Shown here piece after piece: positions 8,217 to 17,376 of a DNA stretch of 36,983 nucleotides. Source of the stretch: Pseudomonadota bacterium (GTDB lineage Bacteria; Pseudomonadota; Alphaproteobacteria; Acetobacterales; Acetobacteraceae); the NCBI GenBank assembly GCA_021808055.1, contig JAKBCH010000013.1:1-36983 (forward strand), in the 5' to 3' direction. The notes under the pieces are model-generated. The model made no database searches and was not told where the DNA came from. It was given only the letters and a program-made list of their open reading frames with translations. The position numbers and the translations under genes are program-made. How positions within the stretch are numbered: the first letter of the stretch is position 1; the number at the start of each line of letters is the position of its first letter.

Positions 8217-9500
8217 ATGCAAGACGACCCGAAACCGTTTTTATCTCCGCCCGCCCAAATGGAGGCGCGCCTCTCAGAGCCGTATAGCAACAGCCTGAAT
8301 CCGAGGCCAAAAGCCCATGCTCGTCAACGGGATAGGTTTATCGGGTTTGTCTGTGATGAGGCTAGCAGGAACAAGCTGCACGAAACGCTGGCCGGACATA
8401 TTCCGAATGATAACCGGGTGCATGTGGCGGGTTTCCGTGAGGCATTGGCAATTCTGGCGGAGATGGCCACGCCGGAAGTGGTGCTGGTGGACCTTTCTGG
8501 CGAAGAGCAGCCGATCAACGCGCTGATGAACCTCTCGGATGCGGTGGATGCCGGGACGTTGGTGCTGGCGATTGGCGAGGTTCAGAACGTTAATTTTTAC
8601 CGACTTGTGGTTAAAAACATGGGGGTGAAGGAATATATCGCCAAACCGCTCACTAAGGATTCGATTTCAAAATATTTCCTGCCGGTCGTCGATAATCTTA
8701 TGGTCTCACCGCAAGTAGGCGTGCGTGGGGGGCGGATGATCGCACTTTGCGGGGCGCGTGGCGGAGTGGGCACAAGCTGCATTGCGGTTAATCTTGCCGG
8801 CTATCTTGGCACAGAACTGCACCGGCACACCTTGCTGCTGGACGGGGAGGTGAACACCGGCACGCTGGCGCTGGATTTGAACCTGCCCGCCAGCCATGGC
8901 CTGTCGGCTGTGCTGGAGGCGCCACAGCGTGTGGATCAATTGCTGATAGAGCGCTGTGTGCAGGATGTGGGCGAGAGGCTGCACGTGATGGCGGGCATGG
9001 AAGCCCTGGCGTGGGAGCCGCCTTGCCACCCGGAAGGCATCGCGAATTTCGTGCAGACAATCCGTGAGCGTTATAATTTCATGGTGGCGGATGCCGGCGC
9101 GCGGCTTACACCACTGGCCCGGCAATTATTGTTTAATGCCCAGCAGCGGGTGATTGTGATGGACCCCACGCTAATTTCGCTGCGTAATGTGGAGAGGTTG
9201 TTCACCATGTCAGGCGGTTCCAGCCAGGCGCAGGCCCCCTTGCTGGTGTTGAACAAAGCCGGCGCGCAAGGCGGGCTGGCGCGTCATTTCATGGAAGACA
9301 AGCTGGGTGTACAATTTGACGCGGTCATCCCGGATCTGCCGCGTTTGGTGGGTGGGCATTCAGGGTTTGGCACGCTGGCGGTGCGCCAGCGCGGCCCGTT
9401 CCGCCAGTCCATCATTGCCCTTGCGGCGGCATTGGGGATAGGAACACAGCCCGGCATGGCCCAAGCCACCGCGCAGCCTAGCTATGCGGGTATGATTTAA
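8217..9500 (+). CDS. CpaE/TadZ-like pilus-assembly ATPase, stand-alone
   Basis: The 427-residue protein combines an atypical receiver-like domain (about residues 38-155, with VVLVDLSGEEQP and the terminal YIAKPL strand) and a ParA/MinD-type ATPase domain (about 175-410). CpaE/TadZ proteins mark the cell pole and position Tad/Flp pilus machinery. The P-loop reads GARGGVGTS: the signature lysine of the deviant Walker A is arginine and the second lysine is threonine, a change known for part of the CpaE family. The Walker A' aspartate lies in TLLLDGEVNTG and a later ADAG replaces the usual Walker B phrase. A strong ribosome site (TAGGAGG) precedes the ATG. No other pilus gene lies within the window, so its partners are elsewhere or it has another polar or regulatory task. 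Confidence 0.82.
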   Translation: MQDDPKPFLSPPAQMEARLSEPYSNSLNPRPKAHARQRDRFIGFVCDEASRNKLHETLAGHIPNDNRVHVAGFREALAILAEMATPEVVLVDLSGEEQPINALMNLSDAVDAGTLVLAIGEVQNVNFYRLVVKNMGVKEYIAKPLTKDSISKYFLPVVDNLMVSPQVGVRGGRMIALCGARGGVGTSCIAVNLAGYLGTELHRHTLLLDGEVNTGTLALDLNLPASHGLSAVLEAPQRVDQLLIERCVQDVGERLHVMAGMEALAWEPPCHPEGIANFVQTIRERYNFMVADAGARLTPLARQLLFNAQQRVIVMDPTLISLRNVERLFTMSGGSSQAQAPLLVLNKAGAQGGLARHFMEDKLGVQFDAVIPDLPRLVGGHSGFGTLAVRQRGPFRQSIIALAAALGIGTQPGMAQATAQPSYAGMI

Positions 9501-9546
9501 GAAATTCAGCCCAGGCATTAGGCGTTCGGCCAGAAATACAGTATAA

Positions 9547-12021
<2,475 letters not shown>

Positions 12022-12064
12022 TAAAGTACCACGCGTTTGAAGGATGGCGCGCTGTTTCGCCGGG

Positions 12065-13033
12065 CTATTTAGAGCTGGCTAATGCCGCGCCAACATGTGC
12101 CCCGCCATGCATCTCCGCCAGCTTCATCTGGCGGTGACGTTCTCTGTAACTGGCGCGTTGTGCATCGCTGCGCTCATCATGGCAGGCAGAACAGCTAACG
12201 CCCTCTTCGAAAAGAGGCGATAAACGCTCAGCCTCGTTCACGGGGCGGCGGCAGGCGAAACACATATCATGCTTGCCCATCGCCAGCCCGTGCTCAAGCG
12301 TCACACGCTGGTCGAACACGAAGCATTCGCCTTGCCAAAGGCTTTGCTCAGGCGGCACAATTTCGAGATATTTTAGAATACCGCCTTCCAGATGATAAAC
12401 CTCTTCAACCCCTTCGCTTTTCAAAAAAGCGGTGGATTTTTCACAACGTATGCCGCCGGTGCAAAACATCGCCACTTTTGGCGGCGTGCCTTGGCCCAGC
12501 AATTTTTCCCGCTCGGCGCGAAACCATGCCGGAAATTCCCTGAAACTCTTTGTGCCCGGGTTGATGGCGCCAGCAAAACTGCCAACGGCTACTTCGTAGT
12601 CGTTGCGCGTGTCGATCAGGATTGTACCAGGCTCGCGCACAAGCGCGTTCCAGTTCTGCGGTGCTACATAATGCCCGGCACCGCGCAGCGGATCGATATC
12701 CGGCTGGCCCATGGTGACGATTTCGCGCTTTATCCGCACTTTCAGCCGGTGAAACGGCAGGGCTGGCGCGCGGGAGAACTTGGCCGAGAGGCTGGCGCAG
12801 CCTGGTAATTGTTGAATATGGGCAAGCACAGCTTCAATGGCGGCATCTGTTCCGGCAATGGTGCCGTTAATGCCCTCCGAGGCCAGAATGATGGTGCCTT
12901 TTACGTCCTGTGCTTGGCAAAGCTGAACCAACCCGGCTTGTACGGCGGCGCAATCCTCAACCGGCACGAATTTATAAAGGGCCGCGACACAGATTGGCAG
13001 ATTGGTTTCTGGCGTTGTCATCACGTGGCTCAT
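12065..13033 (-). CDS. trhO: tRNA uridine(34) hydroxylase TrhO (rhodanese family)
   Basis: This oxygen-dependent hydroxylase (YceA/UPF0176 family) converts tRNA uridine 34 to 5-hydroxyuridine. The N-terminal acylphosphatase-like domain includes KGTIILASEGINGTIAGT, and the central rhodanese domain has the active-site loop FCTGGIRCEKST followed by VYHLEGGILKYLE. Near the C-terminus two CxxC pairs (CFACRRP and CSACHDE) form the expected zinc-like site. Start choice is uncertain: ATG 13033 gives 322 residues, an ATG at 13021 gives MTTPETN, and neither has a clear ribosome site. The start lies 12 bases after the lipoprotein stop, so coupling is possible. The gene converges with gyrB, leaving a 43-base gap. 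Confidence 0.93.
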   Translation of the reverse strand: MSHVMTTPETNLPICVAALYKFVPVEDCAAVQAGLVQLCQAQDVKGTIILASEGINGTIAGTDAAIEAVLAHIQQLPGCASLSAKFSRAPALPFHRLKVRIKREIVTMGQPDIDPLRGAGHYVAPQNWNALVREPGTILIDTRNDYEVAVGSFAGAINPGTKSFREFPAWFRAEREKLLGQGTPPKVAMFCTGGIRCEKSTAFLKSEGVEEVYHLEGGILKYLEIVPPEQSLWQGECFVFDQRVTLEHGLAMGKHDMCFACRRPVNEAERLSPLFEEGVSCSACHDERSDAQRASYRERHRQMKLAEMHGGAHVGAALASSK

Positions 13034-13045
13034 CAACGGCGCGGG

Positions 13046-13276
13046 TTACTGGCTGAATGCGTTTCCAACCTGGTGTGCCGTATGCACAATGGCATCGCCG
13101 GTGGCGTTGGCGCCGTCGCTAAAGCCTTTCCCGATATCGTTAAACCCGCTGCCGATATGGCTCTGGCCAAGATTATCGCCGGCGGCGTTGAAATCCTCTT
13201 GCGCGCGGCGGCCATCGGCATTGCAGGCGGCAAGGGCCAAAGGCAGGGCCAGCAGACACAAACGGGGCAGCCTCAT
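13046..13276 (-). CDS. Small lipoprotein, entericidin-like
   Basis: The 76-residue product has a lipoprotein signal peptide with the lipobox LALAAC (lipidated Cys18). A polar 58-residue mature part rich in Gly, Asn, Asp and Ala follows, containing the repeated ideas DFNAAGDNLGQ, FNDIGKGFSDG and ATGDAIVHTAHQVG. Such short amphipathic lipoproteins resemble the entericidin group, but similarity is only in size and character. It lies directly upstream of trhO in the same direction and probably shares its transcript. The function is unknown. Confidence 0.72.
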   Translation of the reverse strand: MRLPRLCLLALPLALAACNADGRRAQEDFNAAGDNLGQSHIGSGFNDIGKGFSDGANATGDAIVHTAHQVGNAFSQ

Positions 13277-13420
13277 TTCAGCAGTTCCTTTCTCGCCGCA
13301 TGTTTGCCCGCCCGGCGGCAGATTTTCAATAGGAACAGGCTGGACATTACCGTGGCGCTTTGGCCTTGTGCAAAATGCGGGGCGTACCCGTTCTGAACAG
13401 CTTTACCAAGGAGGCCCCGT

Positions 13421-14263
13421 ATGACCATTCCGCGCATTGCTCTGCCAAACGGCATTCAGGTTCCGGCCCTTGGCCAGGGAAGCTGGTATATGGGCGAGGA
13501 TTCGGCGGCGGCGCGCGGTGAGATCGCGGCGCTGCAAGCCGGCATCGAGCTTGGCATGACATTGATCGACACCGCGGAAATGTACGCCGATGGCGGTTCG
13601 GAGGAAGTGGTTGGCCAGGCCATTGCAGGCCGACGCGACAAGGTTTTTCTTGTCAGCAAGGTGTATCCGCACAACGCCTCGGCCAGGGGTATCCCGCAAG
13701 CCTGTGCCCGCAGCCTGAAGCGGCTTCAAACAGACAGGATCGATCTCTATCTGCTGCATTGGCGGGGCGCTTATCCGCTGGCGGAAACAGTCAAGGCTTT
13801 TGAACGTTTGCGGGAGGCCGGGCATATCGGTGCCTGGGGTGTTTCTAACTTCGATACCGCCGATATGCAGGAGCTGGCCCGGTTGCCGCTTGGGGGGCAA
13901 TGCGCGGTGAACCAGGTTTTATATAATCCCGAGGCGCGAGGGATCGAGTTCGATCTTATGCCCTGGTGCCGGGCGGCTGGGGTGCCGGTTATGGCCTATT
14001 CGCCGCTTGGCCAGGCCGGGCGGCTGTTAAAATCCCCGGCGCTTGTTGAAATTGGCAAACGCCACGGGGTTTCCACCGCGCAGGTGGCGCTGGCCTGGAG
14101 CCTGCGTGACGGCAATACGATCGCCATTCCCAAGGCCAGCTCGCTTGCCCATGTGCAGCAGAATGCCGCTGCGGCGGGGATAAAATTAACGGATACGGAC
14201 CTCGCGGCCATTGATGCGGCATTTGCGCCGCCGCGCCGCAAGCAACCTTTGGCGATGCTGTAA
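13421..14263 (+). CDS. Aldo/keto reductase
   Basis: The 280-residue NADPH-dependent oxidoreductase has a TIM-barrel fold. The AKR tetrad is complete: Asp50 in LIDTAEMY, Tyr55, Lys80 in VSKVYP and His113 in YLLHWRG. The cofactor-binding C-terminal block IAIPKASSLAHVQQNAAA is also present. The first signature, GMTLIDTAEMYADGGSEE, matches the family closely. The physiological substrate cannot be told; many relatives reduce aldehydes, methylglyoxal or 2,5-diketogluconate. A strong ribosome site (AAGGAGG) stands 7 bases before the ATG at 13421. It is monocistronic, divergent from the lipoprotein-trhO pair, and ends just before the leftward tRNA-Cys gene. Confidence 0.94.
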   Translation: MTIPRIALPNGIQVPALGQGSWYMGEDSAAARGEIAALQAGIELGMTLIDTAEMYADGGSEEVVGQAIAGRRDKVFLVSKVYPHNASARGIPQACARSLKRLQTDRIDLYLLHWRGAYPLAETVKAFERLREAGHIGAWGVSNFDTADMQELARLPLGGQCAVNQVLYNPEARGIEFDLMPWCRAAGVPVMAYSPLGQAGRLLKSPALVEIGKRHGVSTAQVALAWSLRDGNTIAIPKASSLAHVQQNAAAAGIKLTDTDLAAIDAAFAPPRRKQPLAML

Positions 14264-14279
14264 TCTGGGGGGCGGGCCG

Positions 14280-14353
14280 TGGAGGTCCGGGCGGGAATCG
14301 AACCCACATTCACGGATTTGCAGTCCGCTACATCACCACTCTGCCACCGGACC
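14280..14353 (-). tRNA. tRNA-Cys (GCA)
   Basis: A 74-base cloverleaf on the minus strand, with CCA encoded. The acceptor stem GGTCCGG pairs with CCGGACC, the anticodon loop is CTGCAAA with anticodon GCA, and the T arm carries GGTTCGATTCC. A good promoter lies directly upstream. Confidence 0.97.
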
Positions 14354-14368
14354 ATCTGGTGCGGCTCC

Positions 14369-14397
14369 TATATCCTCGCCTAGGCGGTGGTGGTCAA
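14369..14397 (-). promoter_or_regulatory. Sigma-70 type promoter of tRNA-Cys
   Basis: Read leftward, TTGACC (14397-14392) and GATATA (14374-14369) are separated by exactly 17 bases, close to the housekeeping consensus. The -10 box ends 15 bases before the mature 5' end of tRNA-Cys. Confidence 0.75.
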
Positions 14398-14498
14398 GCC
14401 GTGTTTTGCTCCGCCCAAGCGCACCCCGCGCGGGGGCGGTTGAGTTTAGGCACGCGGGGCAGCTATAAGTGCCGCGGTTGCGAAATAGAAGGGTTGCC

Positions 14499-15155
14499 AT
14501 GGCCGATTTGAATGCTTGGGCGGTACAGCGCGGAAATATGGTGGATTCGCAGGTCCGCCCCAACCATGTGCATGACGCGCGGATAACCGCGGCGATGCGC
14601 AGCCTGCCGCGCGAGGCTTTTGCCAGCGCCAGCCCCCTGGCCTATGCGGATGTGGATTTGCCGCTGGGCGAAGGGCGGTACATGCCGAACCCGATGCTCA
14701 CGGCGCGGTTGGCGCAATTGGTGCTGGAGATGAATCCCGCGCATGTTCTCGTCATCGGCGCGGGCAGCGGCTATCTGGCGGCTGTTTTGGGCCTGGGGGG
14801 CATTGAGGTTGTGGCCCTTGAGGAAGAAACGCGCCTCACAAATGCGGCGCTGGCAACCTATGCGCCAAAAGTGCAGGCCGTAAACGGACATCTGAACGCC
14901 GGTTGGCCCTCCGGCAGCCCGTATGATGTTATTATGATTGAGGGGGCGGTGCTGGAAATCCCGGATACGCTGGCGGCCCAGCTCAGCCCTGGCGGCCGGG
15001 TTGTCACCATCCTGGCTGATGACGCTTCGCCCGAGGCTTTGGGTCGCGCCGTGGTGGCGCAGGCTGTTTCTGGCGGCTGGTCTGCGGTACGGGTGTTTGA
15101 CTGCACAGCGCATATTTTGCCGCAGTTTATGCCGGCCCAGGCATTTAGCTTCTGA
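14499..15155 (+). CDS. Protein-L-isoaspartate O-methyltransferase-like protein
   Basis: The 218-residue SAM-dependent methyltransferase homologue has the Pcm N-terminal phrase NMVDSQVRPNHVHD, PREAF, YADVDLPLG and motif I LVIGAGSGYLAAVL (about residues 84-97). True isoaspartyl repair enzymes carry GQTIS-P after the LPLG block; here it reads EGRYMPNP, so the conserved Thr/Ser positions are missing. It may therefore methylate something else or bind SAM without repair activity. The ATG at 14499 is chosen over an upstream GTG because AGAAGGG precedes it and the family N-terminus begins there. tolC starts 2 bases after its stop. A pcm-like gene in front of tolC is a recurrent alphaproteobacterial arrangement. 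Confidence 0.87.
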   Translation: MADLNAWAVQRGNMVDSQVRPNHVHDARITAAMRSLPREAFASASPLAYADVDLPLGEGRYMPNPMLTARLAQLVLEMNPAHVLVIGAGSGYLAAVLGLGGIEVVALEEETRLTNAALATYAPKVQAVNGHLNAGWPSGSPYDVIMIEGAVLEIPDTLAAQLSPGGRVVTILADDASPEALGRAVVAQAVSGGWSAVRVFDCTAHILPQFMPAQAFSF

Positions 15156-15157
15156 CC

Positions 15158-16633
15158 ATGAAGCGAATGATGCGGTCCCGCGGTTTTTGCCTGCACGGCG
15201 GCGTGCTGGGCGTGCTGGCGCTCGGCGTCGCGCCAGCTTGGGCAGGCCAGCCAGCCACCCTTACGGAGGCGCTGGTTGATGCCTATTACAACAACCCAAC
15301 CTTGCAGCAGCAAAGGGCTGTGCTGCGGCAAACCGATGAAGAGGTGCCGACAGCGCTCTCCGGCTGGCGCCCCACGGTTACATTCCAGGGCCAGTTAGGG
15401 CAGGTTTCGGGGGTGGAGAAATACGCCACAACTGCTTACAACCCCCCTTTGCCGCCGGCAACGCAGCACACCAGGGTGCCTGAAAACGGCACCTCAAAAG
15501 TTGCCCGGCTTACGGTTTCTCAGCCCATCTACACCGGCGGCAAAGTCACCAGCCAGACGCGGCAGGCCAAAAATGATGTGTACGCCGCCAGGGCCCAGCT
15601 TCTCTCCCAGGAGCAAACGGTTTTCTACGGTGTCATCCAGGCTTATGTGTCTGTGGTCGCAGACCAGAAACTGCTGGATTTGCAGGAAAACAACCAGCAG
15701 GTGATGCAGCAGCAGGTGCACGACACCCGCACGCAGTTCAATCTGGGGGAGATTACCATGACCTCCGTGGCGCAGGCGCAGGCTTCGCTTGCCCAGGCGG
15801 AGCAGCAAGTGAACGTGGCGCAGGGGAATCTTGCAATCGCCAGGGAGAATTTCCGGCAATTGGTGGGAGACTATCCGGCGGCAAACCTGGTGCCGCCAGA
15901 ACCGCTTGTGTTGCCGGTGAACGGCCAGACGCAGGCTGGCCAGATGGCGTTGCAAAACAACCCGGACGTTATCGCCGCTGAGTTTGCCGATGCTTCCGCC
16001 AAGGATGCGGTGAATGTGGCGTTTTCAGCCCTGATGCCGCAGCTTTCCCTCCAGGCTTCGGCCTATAATCAGTCGGGCAGCTCCGGCCAGAACATCTTTC
16101 AGCGTGGGGCTTCCATCACCGGGCAGCTCACCGTGCCGCTTTACCAGGGCGGACAGGAATATTCGGCCATCCGCTCCGCCAGGGCCAAGCAGCAGCAGGC
16201 TTTCGCGGCGGTTCTGGTGGCGCAGCGCAAGGCTTATGCCAATGCGGCCCAGGCATGGGAAGGCATGACCTCCTCGCGCGGCGCGGTGCTGGCGGCAAAT
16301 GCGGAGATCAAGGCGAACGCCATCGCCTTGGATGGAACAGAGCGCGAGGAGCTGGTTGGCACCCGCACCACTCTGGATGTGCTCAATGCCCAGCAGAGCC
16401 TGTTGAACGCGCAGATCCAGCAGGTACAAAATATCTCGCAAATGGTAAATTATTCGTACAATATCGCTTTGGCTATTGGTCGTCTCACGGCGCGGGACTT
16501 AAATCTGCCCGTGCAGGAATATGACGACCAGAAATATTACGCAGCGGTGGAATTCGCCGGCTTTGGCATGGGTGGTGATGCAGACCGCGATGCCGGACTA
16601 GCGCCGGACGGAACGATGCTGAACACGCCATGA
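15158..16633 (+). CDS. tolC: TolC family outer membrane channel protein
   Basis: The 491-residue protein has a signal peptide (about residues 1-29, ending APAWA) and two tandem outer-membrane-efflux-protein domains. The first begins TLTEALVDAYYNNPTL. The second starts around the NNPDVIAAEFADASAKDAV segment. Long Gln/Ala-rich coiled-coil stretches such as VAQAQASLAQAEQQVNVAQ fit the periplasmic alpha-barrel. TolC trimers form the exit duct for type I secretion and RND efflux. No partner pump or adaptor is in this window, so it probably serves several systems. It lies 2 bases behind the pcm-like gene and 9 bases before popZ in one operon. Confidence 0.93.
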   Translation: MKRMMRSRGFCLHGGVLGVLALGVAPAWAGQPATLTEALVDAYYNNPTLQQQRAVLRQTDEEVPTALSGWRPTVTFQGQLGQVSGVEKYATTAYNPPLPPATQHTRVPENGTSKVARLTVSQPIYTGGKVTSQTRQAKNDVYAARAQLLSQEQTVFYGVIQAYVSVVADQKLLDLQENNQQVMQQQVHDTRTQFNLGEITMTSVAQAQASLAQAEQQVNVAQGNLAIARENFRQLVGDYPAANLVPPEPLVLPVNGQTQAGQMALQNNPDVIAAEFADASAKDAVNVAFSALMPQLSLQASAYNQSGSSGQNIFQRGASITGQLTVPLYQGGQEYSAIRSARAKQQQAFAAVLVAQRKAYANAAQAWEGMTSSRGAVLAANAEIKANAIALDGTEREELVGTRTTLDVLNAQQSLLNAQIQQVQNISQMVNYSYNIALAIGRLTARDLNLPVQEYDDQKYYAAVEFAGFGMGGDADRDAGLAPDGTMLNTP

Positions 16634-16642
16634 GGAGGCACG

Positions 16643-17326
16643 ATGAGCGAAGGTGACGGCATCTCCAACCGTTCTGGCCCGGCCAGCGCTGCCGAGCCAT
16701 CCATGGAGGAAATTCTGGCCTCCATTCGGCGAATCCTTTCAGAAGAAGAAGCCGGCGGGGTGAACCGGCCAGAAGACGAGGAAGAAATTTTTCTCGATTC
16801 CAGTATGCGTGTGCCAGGGCCGGAGCTGCACGTGTCGGCTTCCGCGACCGAGCCGCCGCCGCTGGAGCCCGAACCATATTTTGCCACTTCACCCTCTGTT
16901 CCGGCGGAGCATTTCACCACTGAACCAAGCCTGGATACGGCCGAGCCCGTGGCCGAGGCGCAGAGCGCGGCGGTTGAGCCGATGATCGACCTGCCAGCGC
17001 CAGCCGAGCCGGATTTGGTGCATGTCGCGCAACTGCCAATAGAAGAAGACAAGGAACATTACATGGAAGAACAGGTGCAAGCCCCGGAAGGGCTGATTGA
17101 TGACCAGGCCGTCTCCGATATCAGCAACTCTATCGGCGCGCTGGTACGCAGCGTCAGCGCCGAACGTTCCGCCACGGTCAGCCGCCCGGGTGTTACGATC
17201 GAGGACATCGTGCGCGAGGAGGTGAAGCCGGTGCTGAAAGCCTGGCTGGACACCCATTTGCCGAGCCTGGTGGAGCGCGTGGTCCGCGCTGAGATCAACC
17301 GCGTGGTGGACCGCGCACAGGGCTAA
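16643..17326 (+). CDS. popZ: PopZ-like polar organising protein (DUF2497)
   Basis: The 227-residue protein has the three-part PopZ design: a conserved N-terminal helix (about residues 19-35, PSMEEILASIRRILSEEE), a long acidic Pro/Glu-rich disordered spacer (about 36-150), and a conserved C-terminal helical oligomerisation block (about 183-223) with TIEDIVREEVKPVLKAWLD and LPSLVERVVRAEI. In Caulobacter PopZ forms a condensate at the pole that anchors ParB-parS and recruits cell-cycle regulators. The spacer is longer and more Glu-rich than in Caulobacter, where length and charge tune condensate fluidity. GAGGAGG gives a strong ribosome site. The gene precedes valS, as in many alphaproteobacteria. 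Confidence 0.9.
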   Translation: MSEGDGISNRSGPASAAEPSMEEILASIRRILSEEEAGGVNRPEDEEEIFLDSSMRVPGPELHVSASATEPPPLEPEPYFATSPSVPAEHFTTEPSLDTAEPVAEAQSAAVEPMIDLPAPAEPDLVHVAQLPIEEDKEHYMEEQVQAPEGLIDDQAVSDISNSIGALVRSVSAERSATVSRPGVTIEDIVREEVKPVLKAWLDTHLPSLVERVVRAEINRVVDRAQG

Positions 17327-17376
17327 TCGATTTTTCCATCCATGGCGCGCCCGGCTCCGGGCGCTAAGGTTTTAAC

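Noticed and set aside
16643..17326. Acidic Pro/Glu-rich region considered as an unknown low-complexity protein
   Set aside because: The conserved N- and C-terminal blocks and position before valS identify it as PopZ.
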